A stretch of DNA of 44,108 bases, taken from assembly GCA_017961705.1 (NCBI GenBank), contig JAGCWT010000026.1, positions 1-44,108 on the forward strand, written 5' to 3'. Within the stretch, counting starts at the first letter, position 1. Every line of letters begins with the position of its first letter. A model generated the notes under the pieces. The model made no database searches, had not been told where the DNA came from, and saw nothing but the letters and a program-made list of their open reading frames with translations. This DNA comes from Treponema sp. (lineage in GTDB: Bacteria; Spirochaetota; Spirochaetia; Treponematales; Treponemataceae). Below are positions 15,592-22,934 of the stretch, in pieces. The position numbers and the translations under genes were made by a program.

Positions 15592-16890
15592 ATGGTAATT
15601 TCTTCTATTGATTTAAAAGACGGGCATGTTGTCCAGTTAAAAAACGGCAAAGATTTGGTTTTGCAGCGTGATGATTCGGACGCTCTTATTGATGAATTCA
15701 ACAAATACGGCGAAGTTGCAATTATTGACTTGGACGCAGCTTTGCGCAACACGGACGAAAAAGGCAATACAAAAAATACGGAGCTTTTAAAGTCTCTTTT
15801 GCGCCGTGGAAACGTTCGTGTGGGCGGCGGAATCCGTGACGTTAAAAAGGCACGCCAGCTTATTTCTCTTGGTGCAGAAAAAGTAATAATCGGTTCTGCA
15901 GCTTGGAATGCCAAACGCAAGGACGGTGAGCCAATTCTTAACACTGCTTTTCTTGATGAACTTGTTAAGGCAATCGGCAGGCAGCGCATAATCATTTCTG
16001 TTGACGCAATAAACGGTAAGATTGCAGTAAAGGGCTGGACGGAAACCGCCAACATTTCGCTTATTGAAGGCGCCCGTGAGGCAGAAAAGTATGCCAGTGA
16101 GCTTTTGTTTACCTGCGTGGAAAAGGAAGGCTGCATGCAGGGTACGGACATGGGCATGGTAAAAGAGCTCCGCAATGCCGTAAAGTGCCGAGTTGTTGCT
16201 GCTGGCGGTGTTAATTCACTTGAGCAGATTGTGGAACTTGAGCGCATGGGCTGTGACGTTCAGCTTGGAATGGCCTTGTACACTGGTGTTGTTTCGCTAA
16301 AGGACAGCTTTATTGAATGCCTTGACTGGAAAAAAACGGACGGAATGATTCCTGTAATTGCCCAGAGCGAGGCTGGCGAAGTGCTTATGATGGGCTATGC
16401 TAACAAGGATGCCTTTGAGCGCACCTTTAAGGACGGAAAGCTTACCTTCTTTAGCAGGACACGCAAGGCTCTGTGGACAAAGGGAGAAACAAGCAGACAC
16501 TTCTTGCAGGTTGTTAAGCTACGTGCAGACTGTGACCGTGACACTGTTCTTGCAACGGTAATTCCCCACGGAGGAGCCTGCCACACAGGAAGCTGGACCT
16601 GCTTTACTTCCGACCCGGATGCAAAGAGCAACATGGAGAGGCTTTACGCAACCATTGCTGACCGCTTTGCAAACCCCAAGCCCGGAAGCTATACCGCAAC
16701 CCTTAACGACAAGCGTGTTCGCGAAAAGGTTATGGAAGAAGCGGAAGAACTTACAGAGGCGGAAGGCAAGGACGAAGTTGTTTGGGAAGCCGCAGACCTG
16801 CTTTATTTTGTGAGCGTCCTTATGTACAAAGAGGGCGTTAGCTGGAAGGACGTGTACAACGAGCTTGATAAAAGGCATAAGGAAAAGTAG
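15592..16890 (+). CDS. hisA-hisIE: HisA-HisI-HisE trifunctional histidine biosynthesis protein
   Basis: This 432-residue protein joins three steps of histidine synthesis. Residues 1-245 are a HisA barrel (Asp7 in SIDLKDGHVV and Asp138 in IISVDAINGK as catalytic acids; VAIIDLDAAL; VVAAGGVNS). Residues about 248-350 are HisI, phosphoribosyl-AMP cyclohydrolase (VLMMGYANKDAF, LWTKGETSRH, ADCDRDTVL, GGACHTGSWTC with metal-binding Cys). Residues about 350-432 are HisE, phosphoribosyl-ATP pyrophosphatase (EEAEELTEA, WEAADLLYF). HisE and HisI act second and third, HisA fourth. HisI-HisE fusions are common; the added HisA is not. No other his gene is in the window. Confidence 0.92.
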   Translation: MVISSIDLKDGHVVQLKNGKDLVLQRDDSDALIDEFNKYGEVAIIDLDAALRNTDEKGNTKNTELLKSLLRRGNVRVGGGIRDVKKARQLISLGAEKVIIGSAAWNAKRKDGEPILNTAFLDELVKAIGRQRIIISVDAINGKIAVKGWTETANISLIEGAREAEKYASELLFTCVEKEGCMQGTDMGMVKELRNAVKCRVVAAGGVNSLEQIVELERMGCDVQLGMALYTGVVSLKDSFIECLDWKKTDGMIPVIAQSEAGEVLMMGYANKDAFERTFKDGKLTFFSRTRKALWTKGETSRHFLQVVKLRADCDRDTVLATVIPHGGACHTGSWTCFTSDPDAKSNMERLYATIADRFANPKPGSYTATLNDKRVREKVMEEAEELTEAEGKDEVVWEAADLLYFVSVLMYKEGVSWKDVYNELDKRHKEK

Positions 16891-17046
16891 TTTCTGGACG
16901 GTGCTTTTTTAGGCTCTACCAATTTATTTGTTGGCTAATTCGACTGGGCAGGCCTTGCGTCACCGCCGTTCCGGGGTTCCGGGCATATCGCCCTCCATTG
17001 CTTTCGCAACCAGCCTTGCGGCTGGCCCCTCCATGGCGGCGTAGGT
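16891..17046 (+). repeat. composite intergenic repeat, copy C
   Basis: Blocks in order: TTTCTGGACGGTGC, GGCTCTACCA, TTGGCTAATTCGACTG, ACCGCCGTTCCGGGGTTCCGG, CCTCCATTGC, the hairpin CCAGCC-TTGC-GGCTGG, and CCCCTCCATGGCGGCGTAGG. It starts directly at the stop codon of the his fusion gene. Confidence 0.75.
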
Positions 17047-17084
17047 TGCCCTTAAAAAAGCCCTCCATGGATTTTTTCAGGGAT

Positions 17085-17109
17085 TGCAGAATTGCTAGGC
17101 AATTCTGCA
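17085..17109 (+). repeat. 11-bp perfect hairpin
   Basis: TGCAGAATTGC (17085-17095) and GCAATTCTGCA (17099-17109) with a TAG loop. It lies between two CCATGG-containing stretches (17065-17071 and 17126-17132) after repeat copy C. The gap 17047-17433 otherwise holds only the promoters and the three-codon frame described below. Confidence 0.6.
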
Positions 17110-17259
17110 TGTTGCTAAGCCGCCATCCATGGCTTGTTATTTTTTGGCAAGAAAGAAAAAGTTAGGTTGGGTTCCTTAAAAGAAACTTTATCACAGACGA
17201 AAAAGCTCTTTTCTAAAGCCTTGAATTGCTTTGCAGACGCTTGCTAAGTGTGCAAACTG

Positions 17260-17341
17260 TTTACAAAACGCGCGATTTGTATCATAATGTTCTGAAAAAT
17301 ATACCATTTAACAGAACAAAAAGGAGAATATGGGAAAATAG
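17260..17341 (+). promoter_or_regulatory. upstream promoter with ribosome site and three-codon frame
   Basis: TTTACA (17260-17265) and CATAAT (17283-17288) are 17 bases apart. Overlapping the -10 box is TGTTCTG (17288-17294), which is inverted as CAGAACA at 17312-17318 (17-base spacing). Next come AAGGAG and, three bases on, ATG-GGA-AAA-TAG (17330-17341). It looks like a regulated transcript start with a minimal leader frame, about 100 bases before the PTS gene. Confidence 0.4.
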
Positions 17342-17398
17342 TGCAATAATTTGTGGGGATATTTATATAAATTTTTACACCGTTTTGGTTTTTTTTCC

Positions 17399-17427
17399 TT
17401 GACAAATTGAGCGACTAATCCTAAACT
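17399..17427 (+). promoter_or_regulatory. promoter of PTS IIA-like gene, predicted leaderless
   Basis: TTGACA (17399-17404) and TAAACT (17422-17427), spacer exactly 17; the -10 box ends six bases before the ATG at 17434. No ribosome site precedes it. Confidence 0.65.
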
Positions 17428-17433
17428 GAAAGT

Positions 17434-17880
17434 ATGGACTTAAGAACTGTATTAACACCAGAAACCGTAGAGCTCCACTTGAAGGGAACTACTAAAGAAG
17501 AAATCATTGATGAACTGCTGGAGATTCTTGTAAAAGCAGGCAAAGTAACAGATAAGGCTGCTGCCAAAGAATGCGTTTTGGATCGCGAGCGCAAGATGTC
17601 CACAGGCATGAAGCATGGAATTGCAATTCCGCACGGAAAGACGGATACAGTATCTGATTTGGTTGCCTGTATAGGTGTTTCTGACAAGGCTGTTGATTTT
17701 GACAGTTTGGATCAGGAGCCATGCCGTATCTTTATCATGACTTTGTCTCCGGTAAACAAGACTGGTCCCCACCTTCAGTTCTTGGCAGAAGTAAGCCTCT
17801 TGTTTAAGTCTGCCGACAAGCGTGCCCAGATTCTGAACACTCAGGACAAGGCAGAAGTTGTTAAGATTTTGACAGAATAG
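17434..17880 (+). CDS. PTS EIIA protein, fructose/nitrogen (PtsN) type
   Basis: EIIA domains of this family receive phosphate from HPr on a His. The 148-residue single-domain protein carries that site as His67 in IAIPHGKTD, with His61 (MKHGIA) nearby, after the usual DRERKMSTG. It fits the length of stand-alone EIIA-Ntr/fructose proteins. No EIIB or EIIC gene is next to it, so a regulatory role like that of PtsN is more likely than sugar transport; this is inference. It ends shortly before a clear terminator and is a single-gene unit. Confidence 0.9.
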   Translation: MDLRTVLTPETVELHLKGTTKEEIIDELLEILVKAGKVTDKAAAKECVLDRERKMSTGMKHGIAIPHGKTDTVSDLVACIGVSDKAVDFDSLDQEPCRIFIMTLSPVNKTGPHLQFLAEVSLLFKSADKRAQILNTQDKAEVVKILTE

Positions 17881-17909
17881 AATTATATTCTATACGCTTC
17901 TATAGCAAG

Positions 17910-17938
17910 ACTCCCTTGGCAACAGGGGAGTTTTTTTT
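17910..17938 (+). terminator. Rho-independent terminator after PTS IIA-like gene
   Basis: ACTCCC (17910-17915) pairs with GGGAGT (17926-17931), followed by eight T. Confidence 0.8.
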
Positions 17939-18021
17939 GCCTCTTATGCTTATACATTTGCTTCTTGCCCAATGGTTCTGGAAGGCAATTGCATTTTTTG
18001 CTAATTGTAATGCAAAAATAT

Positions 18022-18893
18022 GTTATGTGGACGCCCACACTGGGGCGCGATAAGTCAGTTAAAAGTATGAAAAGTAAATCGTTCGTTACATTTTTTTGTT
18101 TTCTTATAATTTCTTCTAACTTATTTGGTGTAAGTATTGCAGATATAAATTTAAGTCATTATAAAATGCCACAATCAATTACAGATAAATTCCTTGGAAA
18201 ATGCAAAATAGATGAGTTAGGTTTATACAATGATGATGTGTGCTCAATATATATGACCGAAGTAGACTTTTACATTTTAGGATGGTCCAAAGATGGAAAG
18301 TTAGCCTACATTGAAGAACAAACCTTGGAATCCCATCATGGATGTGATTTATATTTTCATATTATGGATGTTGTAACTGATGAATCTGTTGTTCTTATGG
18401 AATTTAAGAATTACACAAAAAATTATCTGAATATAAAAGATTTTATTAAAAAGAATTCATCAGTGTTTGATGCCTTCCTGGAAGAATACAAAATAGAGCT
18501 TAGTCTACCGCAATACGAAGAACTTCCTATAAAATTCAGAAATGAAGAAATTTCAATTAAAATAGATATTACTGGTTATGACAAAGAAACTTTTGTTGAT
18601 CTAGAAATAATAAAGGATTTCAATGTAGAAGCTGTAAAAGGAGATAAAACAAAAGTCATCAGCTATGAAAAAAACAGAATATGTAATAAAGTTATTCCTG
18701 TTGGATATGTTAAAAGTCCATACGAAAACAGAGCAGCTGTCATTGTAATTTATTCTGTATATGTATTTGAGGACAGTGAAATGTTTACACTAATATACGG
18801 TTGTTCTTTGGATTATGGATTTTAAATAACACATAACAAAGCTTCAAAGCGGATGTCGCGGTCAAGTCGCGCCACCGTTTAAGCAATTGTTAG
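18022..18893 (+). mobile_element. candidate integron gene cassette
   Basis: A single AT-rich gene is followed within ten bases by an attC-like site. Integron recombination joins cassettes at G|TT; a GTT occurs at 18022-18024 on the left and in the R box of the site on the right (18889-18891). This frames a unit of about 870 bases with one gene in the normal orientation. No second attC, attI or integrase is visible, so this would be a lone cassette at a secondary site or the edge of a decayed array. Treponema denticola is known to carry a chromosomal integron. The left boundary is the weakest point. Confidence 0.5.
18067..18825 (+). CDS. secreted protein of unknown function (cassette gene)
   Basis: The start at 18067 gives a 252-residue product with a signal peptide (MKSKSFVTFFCFLIISSNLFG, cleavage near residue 21). 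An upstream in-frame extension to 17965 would hide the signal and has no ribosome site. The mature part includes LGWSKDGKLAYIEEQ and YFHIMDVVTD, a pattern seen in beta-propeller-like repeats, but no family is recognised. It is AT-rich unlike its neighbours and is followed directly by the attC-like site. Confidence 0.65.
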   Translation: MKSKSFVTFFCFLIISSNLFGVSIADINLSHYKMPQSITDKFLGKCKIDELGLYNDDVCSIYMTEVDFYILGWSKDGKLAYIEEQTLESHHGCDLYFHIMDVVTDESVVLMEFKNYTKNYLNIKDFIKKNSSVFDAFLEEYKIELSLPQYEELPIKFRNEEISIKIDITGYDKETFVDLEIIKDFNVEAVKGDKTKVISYEKNRICNKVIPVGYVKSPYENRAAVIVIYSVYVFEDSEMFTLIYGCSLDYGF

Positions 18894-18896
18894 AAA
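18830..18896 (+). mobile_element. attC-like integron recombination site
   Basis: The site folds as attC does: TAACAA (18834-18839) pairs with TTGTTA (18887-18892), GCTT (18841-18844) with AAGC (18881-18884), AAA (18846-18848) with TTT (18878-18880), CGG (18850-18852) with CCG (18875-18877), and CGCG (18857-18860) with CGCG (18868-18871). C18845 and G18849 stay unpaired on one arm, like the extrahelical bases that set strand choice in attC. The boxes also resemble those of known cassettes (TAACAA...TTCAA...GTTTAAGC...GTTAG). Confidence 0.7.
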
Positions 18897-18938
18897 TCAC
18901 AGGAAATCACAGGGGCTTTTTTTTTCTCTGCAAAAGTG

Positions 18939-18944
18939 TATAAT
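18939..18944 (+). promoter_or_regulatory. -10 box of the gene at 18952, predicted leaderless
   Basis: TATAAT ends seven bases before the ATG at 18952; no Shine-Dalgarno sequence and only a weak -35 candidate. Confidence 0.45.
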
Positions 18945-18951
18945 CTTTGCC

Positions 18952-19452
18952 ATGAAACTTGAACCGCTTTTTACAAGTAAAGACAACAGCCTCTTTGCCA
19001 TAGACGGTACTGCCGTTTCCACAGAAAATTGCAGCCTTCTTAGCGCAAAAGACCTCACTGCATCTTCACAAGTGCCTGCAGACAACAAAAGTCCGCTGCT
19101 TGTTAGCATTTTCTGGGAAGAGATAGGCCTTGACGAAACAAGCTACAACGAAGAGCTTTTGGCAAACCTTAGGGACTATCTAAAAGTGCTGGATGAACAG
19201 AACCGCTTTGCAATCATAGTTCCAGAAGCCGGAAAATCTGGCCTTACTGCTGCCCAAAAAGACACCTTTACCGCCAGCTGCAAGCACTGCGCCCGCCGCA
19301 TAAAGGACTGCAAGAGCGTTATTGGCTTTGCAATCCCAGAAGAAGCAGACCCTGCAACATTCATGGAAGAACTAAGCCAAAAACACGCCCACTACATCTA
19401 CTTCAGCAAGAATGACGCAGCTTTGTTAAATTCATCTGTGGTAAAGATTTAG
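18952..19452 (+). CDS. conserved-looking hypothetical protein
   Basis: The 166-residue product has no signal peptide or membrane segment. It contains PLLVSIFWEEIGLDE, NRFAIIVPEAGKSG, SVIGFAIPEEADPATF and HAHYIYFSKND, an alternating strand-helix pattern that could be part of an alpha/beta fold. I do not recognise the family. Codon use and G+C match the housekeeping genes, so it looks native. Its stop overlaps the stop of the convergent haemolysin-III-type gene by four bases. Confidence 0.65.
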   Translation: MKLEPLFTSKDNSLFAIDGTAVSTENCSLLSAKDLTASSQVPADNKSPLLVSIFWEEIGLDETSYNEELLANLRDYLKVLDEQNRFAIIVPEAGKSGLTAAQKDTFTASCKHCARRIKDCKSVIGFAIPEEADPATFMEELSQKHAHYIYFSKNDAALLNSSVVKI

Positions 19453-20309
19453 ATAAGAAAGTATACGCTAAAGAAGTGCAACACGCTTGCCGCAAGCGAA
19501 AACAGGTGGAACATTGAATGCGTCCACTTGAATTTTCGCAGGATAAAGAATCCGCAGCCAACAGAATAAACAATCGCACCCGCGAGCATAAAGTTCTGGC
19601 TTCTTTGCGTAACCTCTATCTGCCCGCAAAGCACCGCCGCAACCAAAATCCATCCTATTAAGAAGTATGTAAAGAAAGAAAAAGTCCTAAGCTTGGAGCC
19701 AAATACGGAATAAAGCGCAATCAGCACACCCGTAACCGCCCATATTGTGGCAATCAGCATGCCGGTATGGCTCTTTGTACCCAGAAGCAAGAAAGGTGTG
19801 TATGTACCCGCCAGCATAAGATAAATTGCATCGTGGTCCAAAATAGAAAAGACTTTCCTTGCCCCATAAGGTGTAAGCGCATGGTAAAGCGTAGACATTG
19901 TGTATGTTATAAAGAGCATGGAACCAAAAATCACAAAGCTTGCCACACAGGAAGACCTGTCCATTCCAGCCGGAGCATAAAAATATGCCCTAACCGCAAG
20001 CAGCACTATAGCCGCTATGCTAAGACCAGTCGCAATTCCGTGAATTATTGAATTGGAAATTTCCTCTCCAACGGTAAAAGGCCTCGGCTGTTTTGCGTAG
20101 TATGCAAGACGTGCGTTGCGCCTCTGAATCCTGAGCGTTCTTTTGTGCTGCTTTTCGGAATCTTTTTCCTGCTGCCTTTCCGGATTTGCCGCATACTGAA
20201 TCTTTATATCGTGAATTTTTTCCTTAGCCTGCTTTTTTATAGTCTTAATAGCGTACTTTTTCTTTGCCTTTATAGATTTACGTGAAATTCTTTTTGAGAT
20301 GTCAGCCAT
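19449..20309 (-). CDS. haemolysin-III/PAQR family membrane protein with basic N-terminal extension
   Basis: The 286-residue product has a seven-pass HlyIII/PAQR domain from about residue 85 (EEISNSIIHGIATGLS, LYHALTPYGARKVFSILDHDAIYLMLAGTYTP in part, and a terminal FHLFSLAASVLHFFS). The conserved His and Asp metal ligands are present (SIIHG, LYHAL, LDHD, HLF, LHFF). Before this lies an extension of about 78 residues, very rich in Lys, Arg and Gln, which ordinary family members lack. The start at 20309 is set by AAAGGAGG seven bases upstream. The family name is historical; true haemolytic activity should not be assumed. Confidence 0.88.
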   Translation of the reverse strand: MADISKRISRKSIKAKKKYAIKTIKKQAKEKIHDIKIQYAANPERQQEKDSEKQHKRTLRIQRRNARLAYYAKQPRPFTVGEEISNSIIHGIATGLSIAAIVLLAVRAYFYAPAGMDRSSCVASFVIFGSMLFITYTMSTLYHALTPYGARKVFSILDHDAIYLMLAGTYTPFLLLGTKSHTGMLIATIWAVTGVLIALYSVFGSKLRTFSFFTYFLIGWILVAAVLCGQIEVTQRSQNFMLAGAIVYSVGCGFFILRKFKWTHSMFHLFSLAASVLHFFSVYFLI

Positions 20310-20394
20310 AAAGATGCCTCCTTTTTTCTCAATTATGCCACACAAAGTTTAATAAATCAATCTCATATTTCCCCCTCTTTGAAATCTCTAAACT

Positions 20395-20410
20395 GTATAA
20401 ATATTTATAC
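20395..20410 (+). promoter_or_regulatory. perfect 16-bp palindrome before DUF4015 gene
   Basis: GTATAAATATTTATAC is fully self-complementary. It follows TAAACT and lies 13 bases before the ATG at 20424, within the likely promoter, so it could be an operator. Confidence 0.4.
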
Positions 20411-20423
20411 CGATAAGAAGATT

Positions 20424-22934
20424 ATGCGTAAAATATTCATTAAAATCGGCTTAATCGTAACTGCAAATATTTGTTTTGCCCAGGGCAATTACCTATATAA
20501 AATTCCAGAAGCTTCTGAACTTGCAAAGATAAAATCCAAGGAAGAAGTTGTTTCTACCTCCAAAAGCCTGATTATTGGCACGGACTCAGGCATCTACAAA
20601 GTGTCTTCCAGAGGCACAAGCGATGCTGTTTGGACAGGCGGAAATGTTACCCAGATTGTCCACACGGATGTTACCGACCAAGACGGAAACCTTCAGGACA
20701 AATGGTATTTCGTCACTTCAAAAGGAATAATTTCTTCAATAAATTTACTTGACTTTGCCGAATGCAACAATGGCTTGCCCTTCCTTACGCTAAAAAAATA
20801 CGACGGAAAGACAAAGTCTCTTTACAAGCAGCCTGCCCTCTTAAAAGACCTTAGCGCAGACCCCTTTGACCCCAACATTCTTGTTACCGCCACAAAAGAT
20901 AACGTCTACCTTACAAGGGATGGCGGTCAGACATGGAAGTCCATATCTTCCACCAGCAAATACACTGCCGGTGTAAAAGCTGTAGCGGCCTGCCACATGC
21001 CTGTTTATGCAAAAGACGGCTCTGTTACAGGAACTGAACTTGTGGTCTTTATGTCACATTCAATCTACGGATTCAGCTACTACCGCGCAGATGTAAAGAA
21101 CCCGGTGTGGACAGACGTTTCTGCAGGTTTTGTAGCCTTGCCAACATCAACCCCGGACGAAGTTAGCGACATTGTTCCTGTATTGTGCAAGACCAAAGAC
21201 GGCAAAATCTATGCAGACATTTATTGTGCCCAGAGCTTCTTGCCCAACATCTACCGCTTTGACTGGAAGGCCCGCAAGGCTGTAAAAGTCTATTCCGGTA
21301 CGGAAAAAGCCGCCACGATCGACAGCCTTTGCCAGTCAAAAGACAACCTCTTTTACGTAGGCGTTGGAAAATTCGGAAAGATTTCTCTTGGCACAAACGA
21401 AGCCTTGGATTCAACAGACCAGACAAAATTCTGGAGAAATTTGATTTACGCAGCCGGTGCAAATGTAAACACTGCATATATCCCGGAAGACTACACAGGA
21501 GTTTCTGCCCTTCAGTTTAACGAACTCTGGCTTTTAAAGCCTGACACATGCCGCAGCCCATATTCCAAGCTTGCGGACAATAAAAAAGCTGTTTACTGCT
21601 CAGCCTATTCGGTTAGAAACCTTCAGGGAATCAACCGCTACAGGGACCTTATCAAGAAGAACAAGTTGAATTGCCTTGTCGTAGAAATGAAAGACGACTC
21701 TGGAATGATTCACTTTGACCCAAAAAATCCAAACGTAAAGGCAAAGGATCCTGTTAGCCAGTACAAGATTAATTTTGACGAATTTGTTCCTGAATTCAAA
21801 AAGGACAATGTATATCTTGTTGCCCGCGTTGTTGTCTTTAAGGACAGAAACCTTTCCCTCTATGGAAAAAAGCAGTACGCTGTCTGGAACGCCAGCACAG
21901 GGGCTCCATGGATTGGAACAAGGGGCACGGAAGAAGTTAAGGATGCAGACGGCAACGTTACCGGAAGCAGAACCCTTTACTACGGTGAAAACTGGTGCGA
22001 CCCATATTCTGAAGATGTATGGGAATACAACGTTCAGATTGCAAAGGAACTTATTGAGCGCGGATTTGACGAGATTCAGTTTGACTACATCCGCTTCCCA
22101 ACCGACGGCTTGAACTTGCGCCAGGCAAGCTACCGCTGGAAGGATGCAGGAATGGACAAGGAAAGTGCCCTTGTTTCCTTCCTCCGCTATGCCCGCGAAA
22201 ACATAAATGCCCCAATAGGAATAGACATTTACGGTGCAAACGGCTGGTACCGCTCAAGCACAAGAACAGGCCAGGACGTAGAGCTTATGAGCGACTATGT
22301 TGACGTAATCTGCCCAATGTTCTATCCGTCACACTTTGAGCAGAACTTTATGGAATACGCACCTGTTACGGAGCGCCCCTACAGAATATATTTCTACGGC
22401 AGCTACAGAAATACTGTAATTGGCCGCAACAAAATAATCGTAAGGCCTTGGGTTCAGGCATTCTACCTTGGCGTGCGCTATGACTACAAGTATTACGATG
22501 CAAACTACGTTAAGCGCGAGGTTTTTGGCACACGTGACGGTTTGGACCGCGGCTACATGTACTGGAACAACAGCGGACGCTACCAGGACATCTTCCCTGA
22601 TCCGGGTGATAGTGATTCTCCTTGGAAGTCAAGCGAGGCAACTGTTCATCAGGCAACCCCAGCATTCAGCACGGCCGGAATAAAGGCAGAAAAAGAAGCA
22701 GAGCAGCAGGTTCAGGGCGAAAAGACGGAAGTAAAGTCTGAGCAAAAAGAACAGGACAAGCCCGCAAAAGCAGAGGAACCTTCCGCAAAGCTTAACAAAA
22801 AGAAAGCCCCCGCTTACGGCAAGGAACATGACGAAAAGATAATATCCATTTTGGATACTGTTTTGAATCAGGAATGGGAACAGGGTCGTTACAGCAACTC
22901 TTCATCCGATTCAGTTCATAAAGGAAACTATTAG
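20424..22934 (+). CDS. secreted DUF4015 putative glycoside hydrolase with propeller-like N-terminus
   Basis: The 836-residue product has a signal peptide (MRKIFIKIGLIVTANICFA). Residues up to about 370 contain repeats such as VYLTRDGGQTWKSIS, typical of BNR/sialidase-type beta-propellers. From about 375 to 760 is a DUF4015-type barrel: VRNLQGINRYRDLIKKNKLN, VVEMKDDSGMIHFD, NVYLVARVVVFKD, GFDEIQFDYIRFPTDG, IGIDIYGANGW, YVDVICPMFYPSHF. DUF4015 proteins are thought to be related to GH13-type hydrolases, but their substrate is not settled. A Glu/Lys-rich tail follows. The stop codon overlaps the GTG start of mnmE by one base. Start chosen at 20424 because it opens the signal peptide. Confidence 0.85.
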   Translation: MRKIFIKIGLIVTANICFAQGNYLYKIPEASELAKIKSKEEVVSTSKSLIIGTDSGIYKVSSRGTSDAVWTGGNVTQIVHTDVTDQDGNLQDKWYFVTSKGIISSINLLDFAECNNGLPFLTLKKYDGKTKSLYKQPALLKDLSADPFDPNILVTATKDNVYLTRDGGQTWKSISSTSKYTAGVKAVAACHMPVYAKDGSVTGTELVVFMSHSIYGFSYYRADVKNPVWTDVSAGFVALPTSTPDEVSDIVPVLCKTKDGKIYADIYCAQSFLPNIYRFDWKARKAVKVYSGTEKAATIDSLCQSKDNLFYVGVGKFGKISLGTNEALDSTDQTKFWRNLIYAAGANVNTAYIPEDYTGVSALQFNELWLLKPDTCRSPYSKLADNKKAVYCSAYSVRNLQGINRYRDLIKKNKLNCLVVEMKDDSGMIHFDPKNPNVKAKDPVSQYKINFDEFVPEFKKDNVYLVARVVVFKDRNLSLYGKKQYAVWNASTGAPWIGTRGTEEVKDADGNVTGSRTLYYGENWCDPYSEDVWEYNVQIAKELIERGFDEIQFDYIRFPTDGLNLRQASYRWKDAGMDKESALVSFLRYARENINAPIGIDIYGANGWYRSSTRTGQDVELMSDYVDVICPMFYPSHFEQNFMEYAPVTERPYRIYFYGSYRNTVIGRNKIIVRPWVQAFYLGVRYDYKYYDANYVKREVFGTRDGLDRGYMYWNNSGRYQDIFPDPGDSDSPWKSSEATVHQATPAFSTAGIKAEKEAEQQVQGEKTEVKSEQKEQDKPAKAEEPSAKLNKKKAPAYGKEHDEKIISILDTVLNQEWEQGRYSNSSSDSVHKGNY

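Noticed and set aside
15579-16247. 222-codon open frame on the minus strand under the his fusion gene.
   Set aside because: Antisense to HisA with intact catalytic motifs; its Ser/Pro/Thr-rich product is typical of shadow frames.
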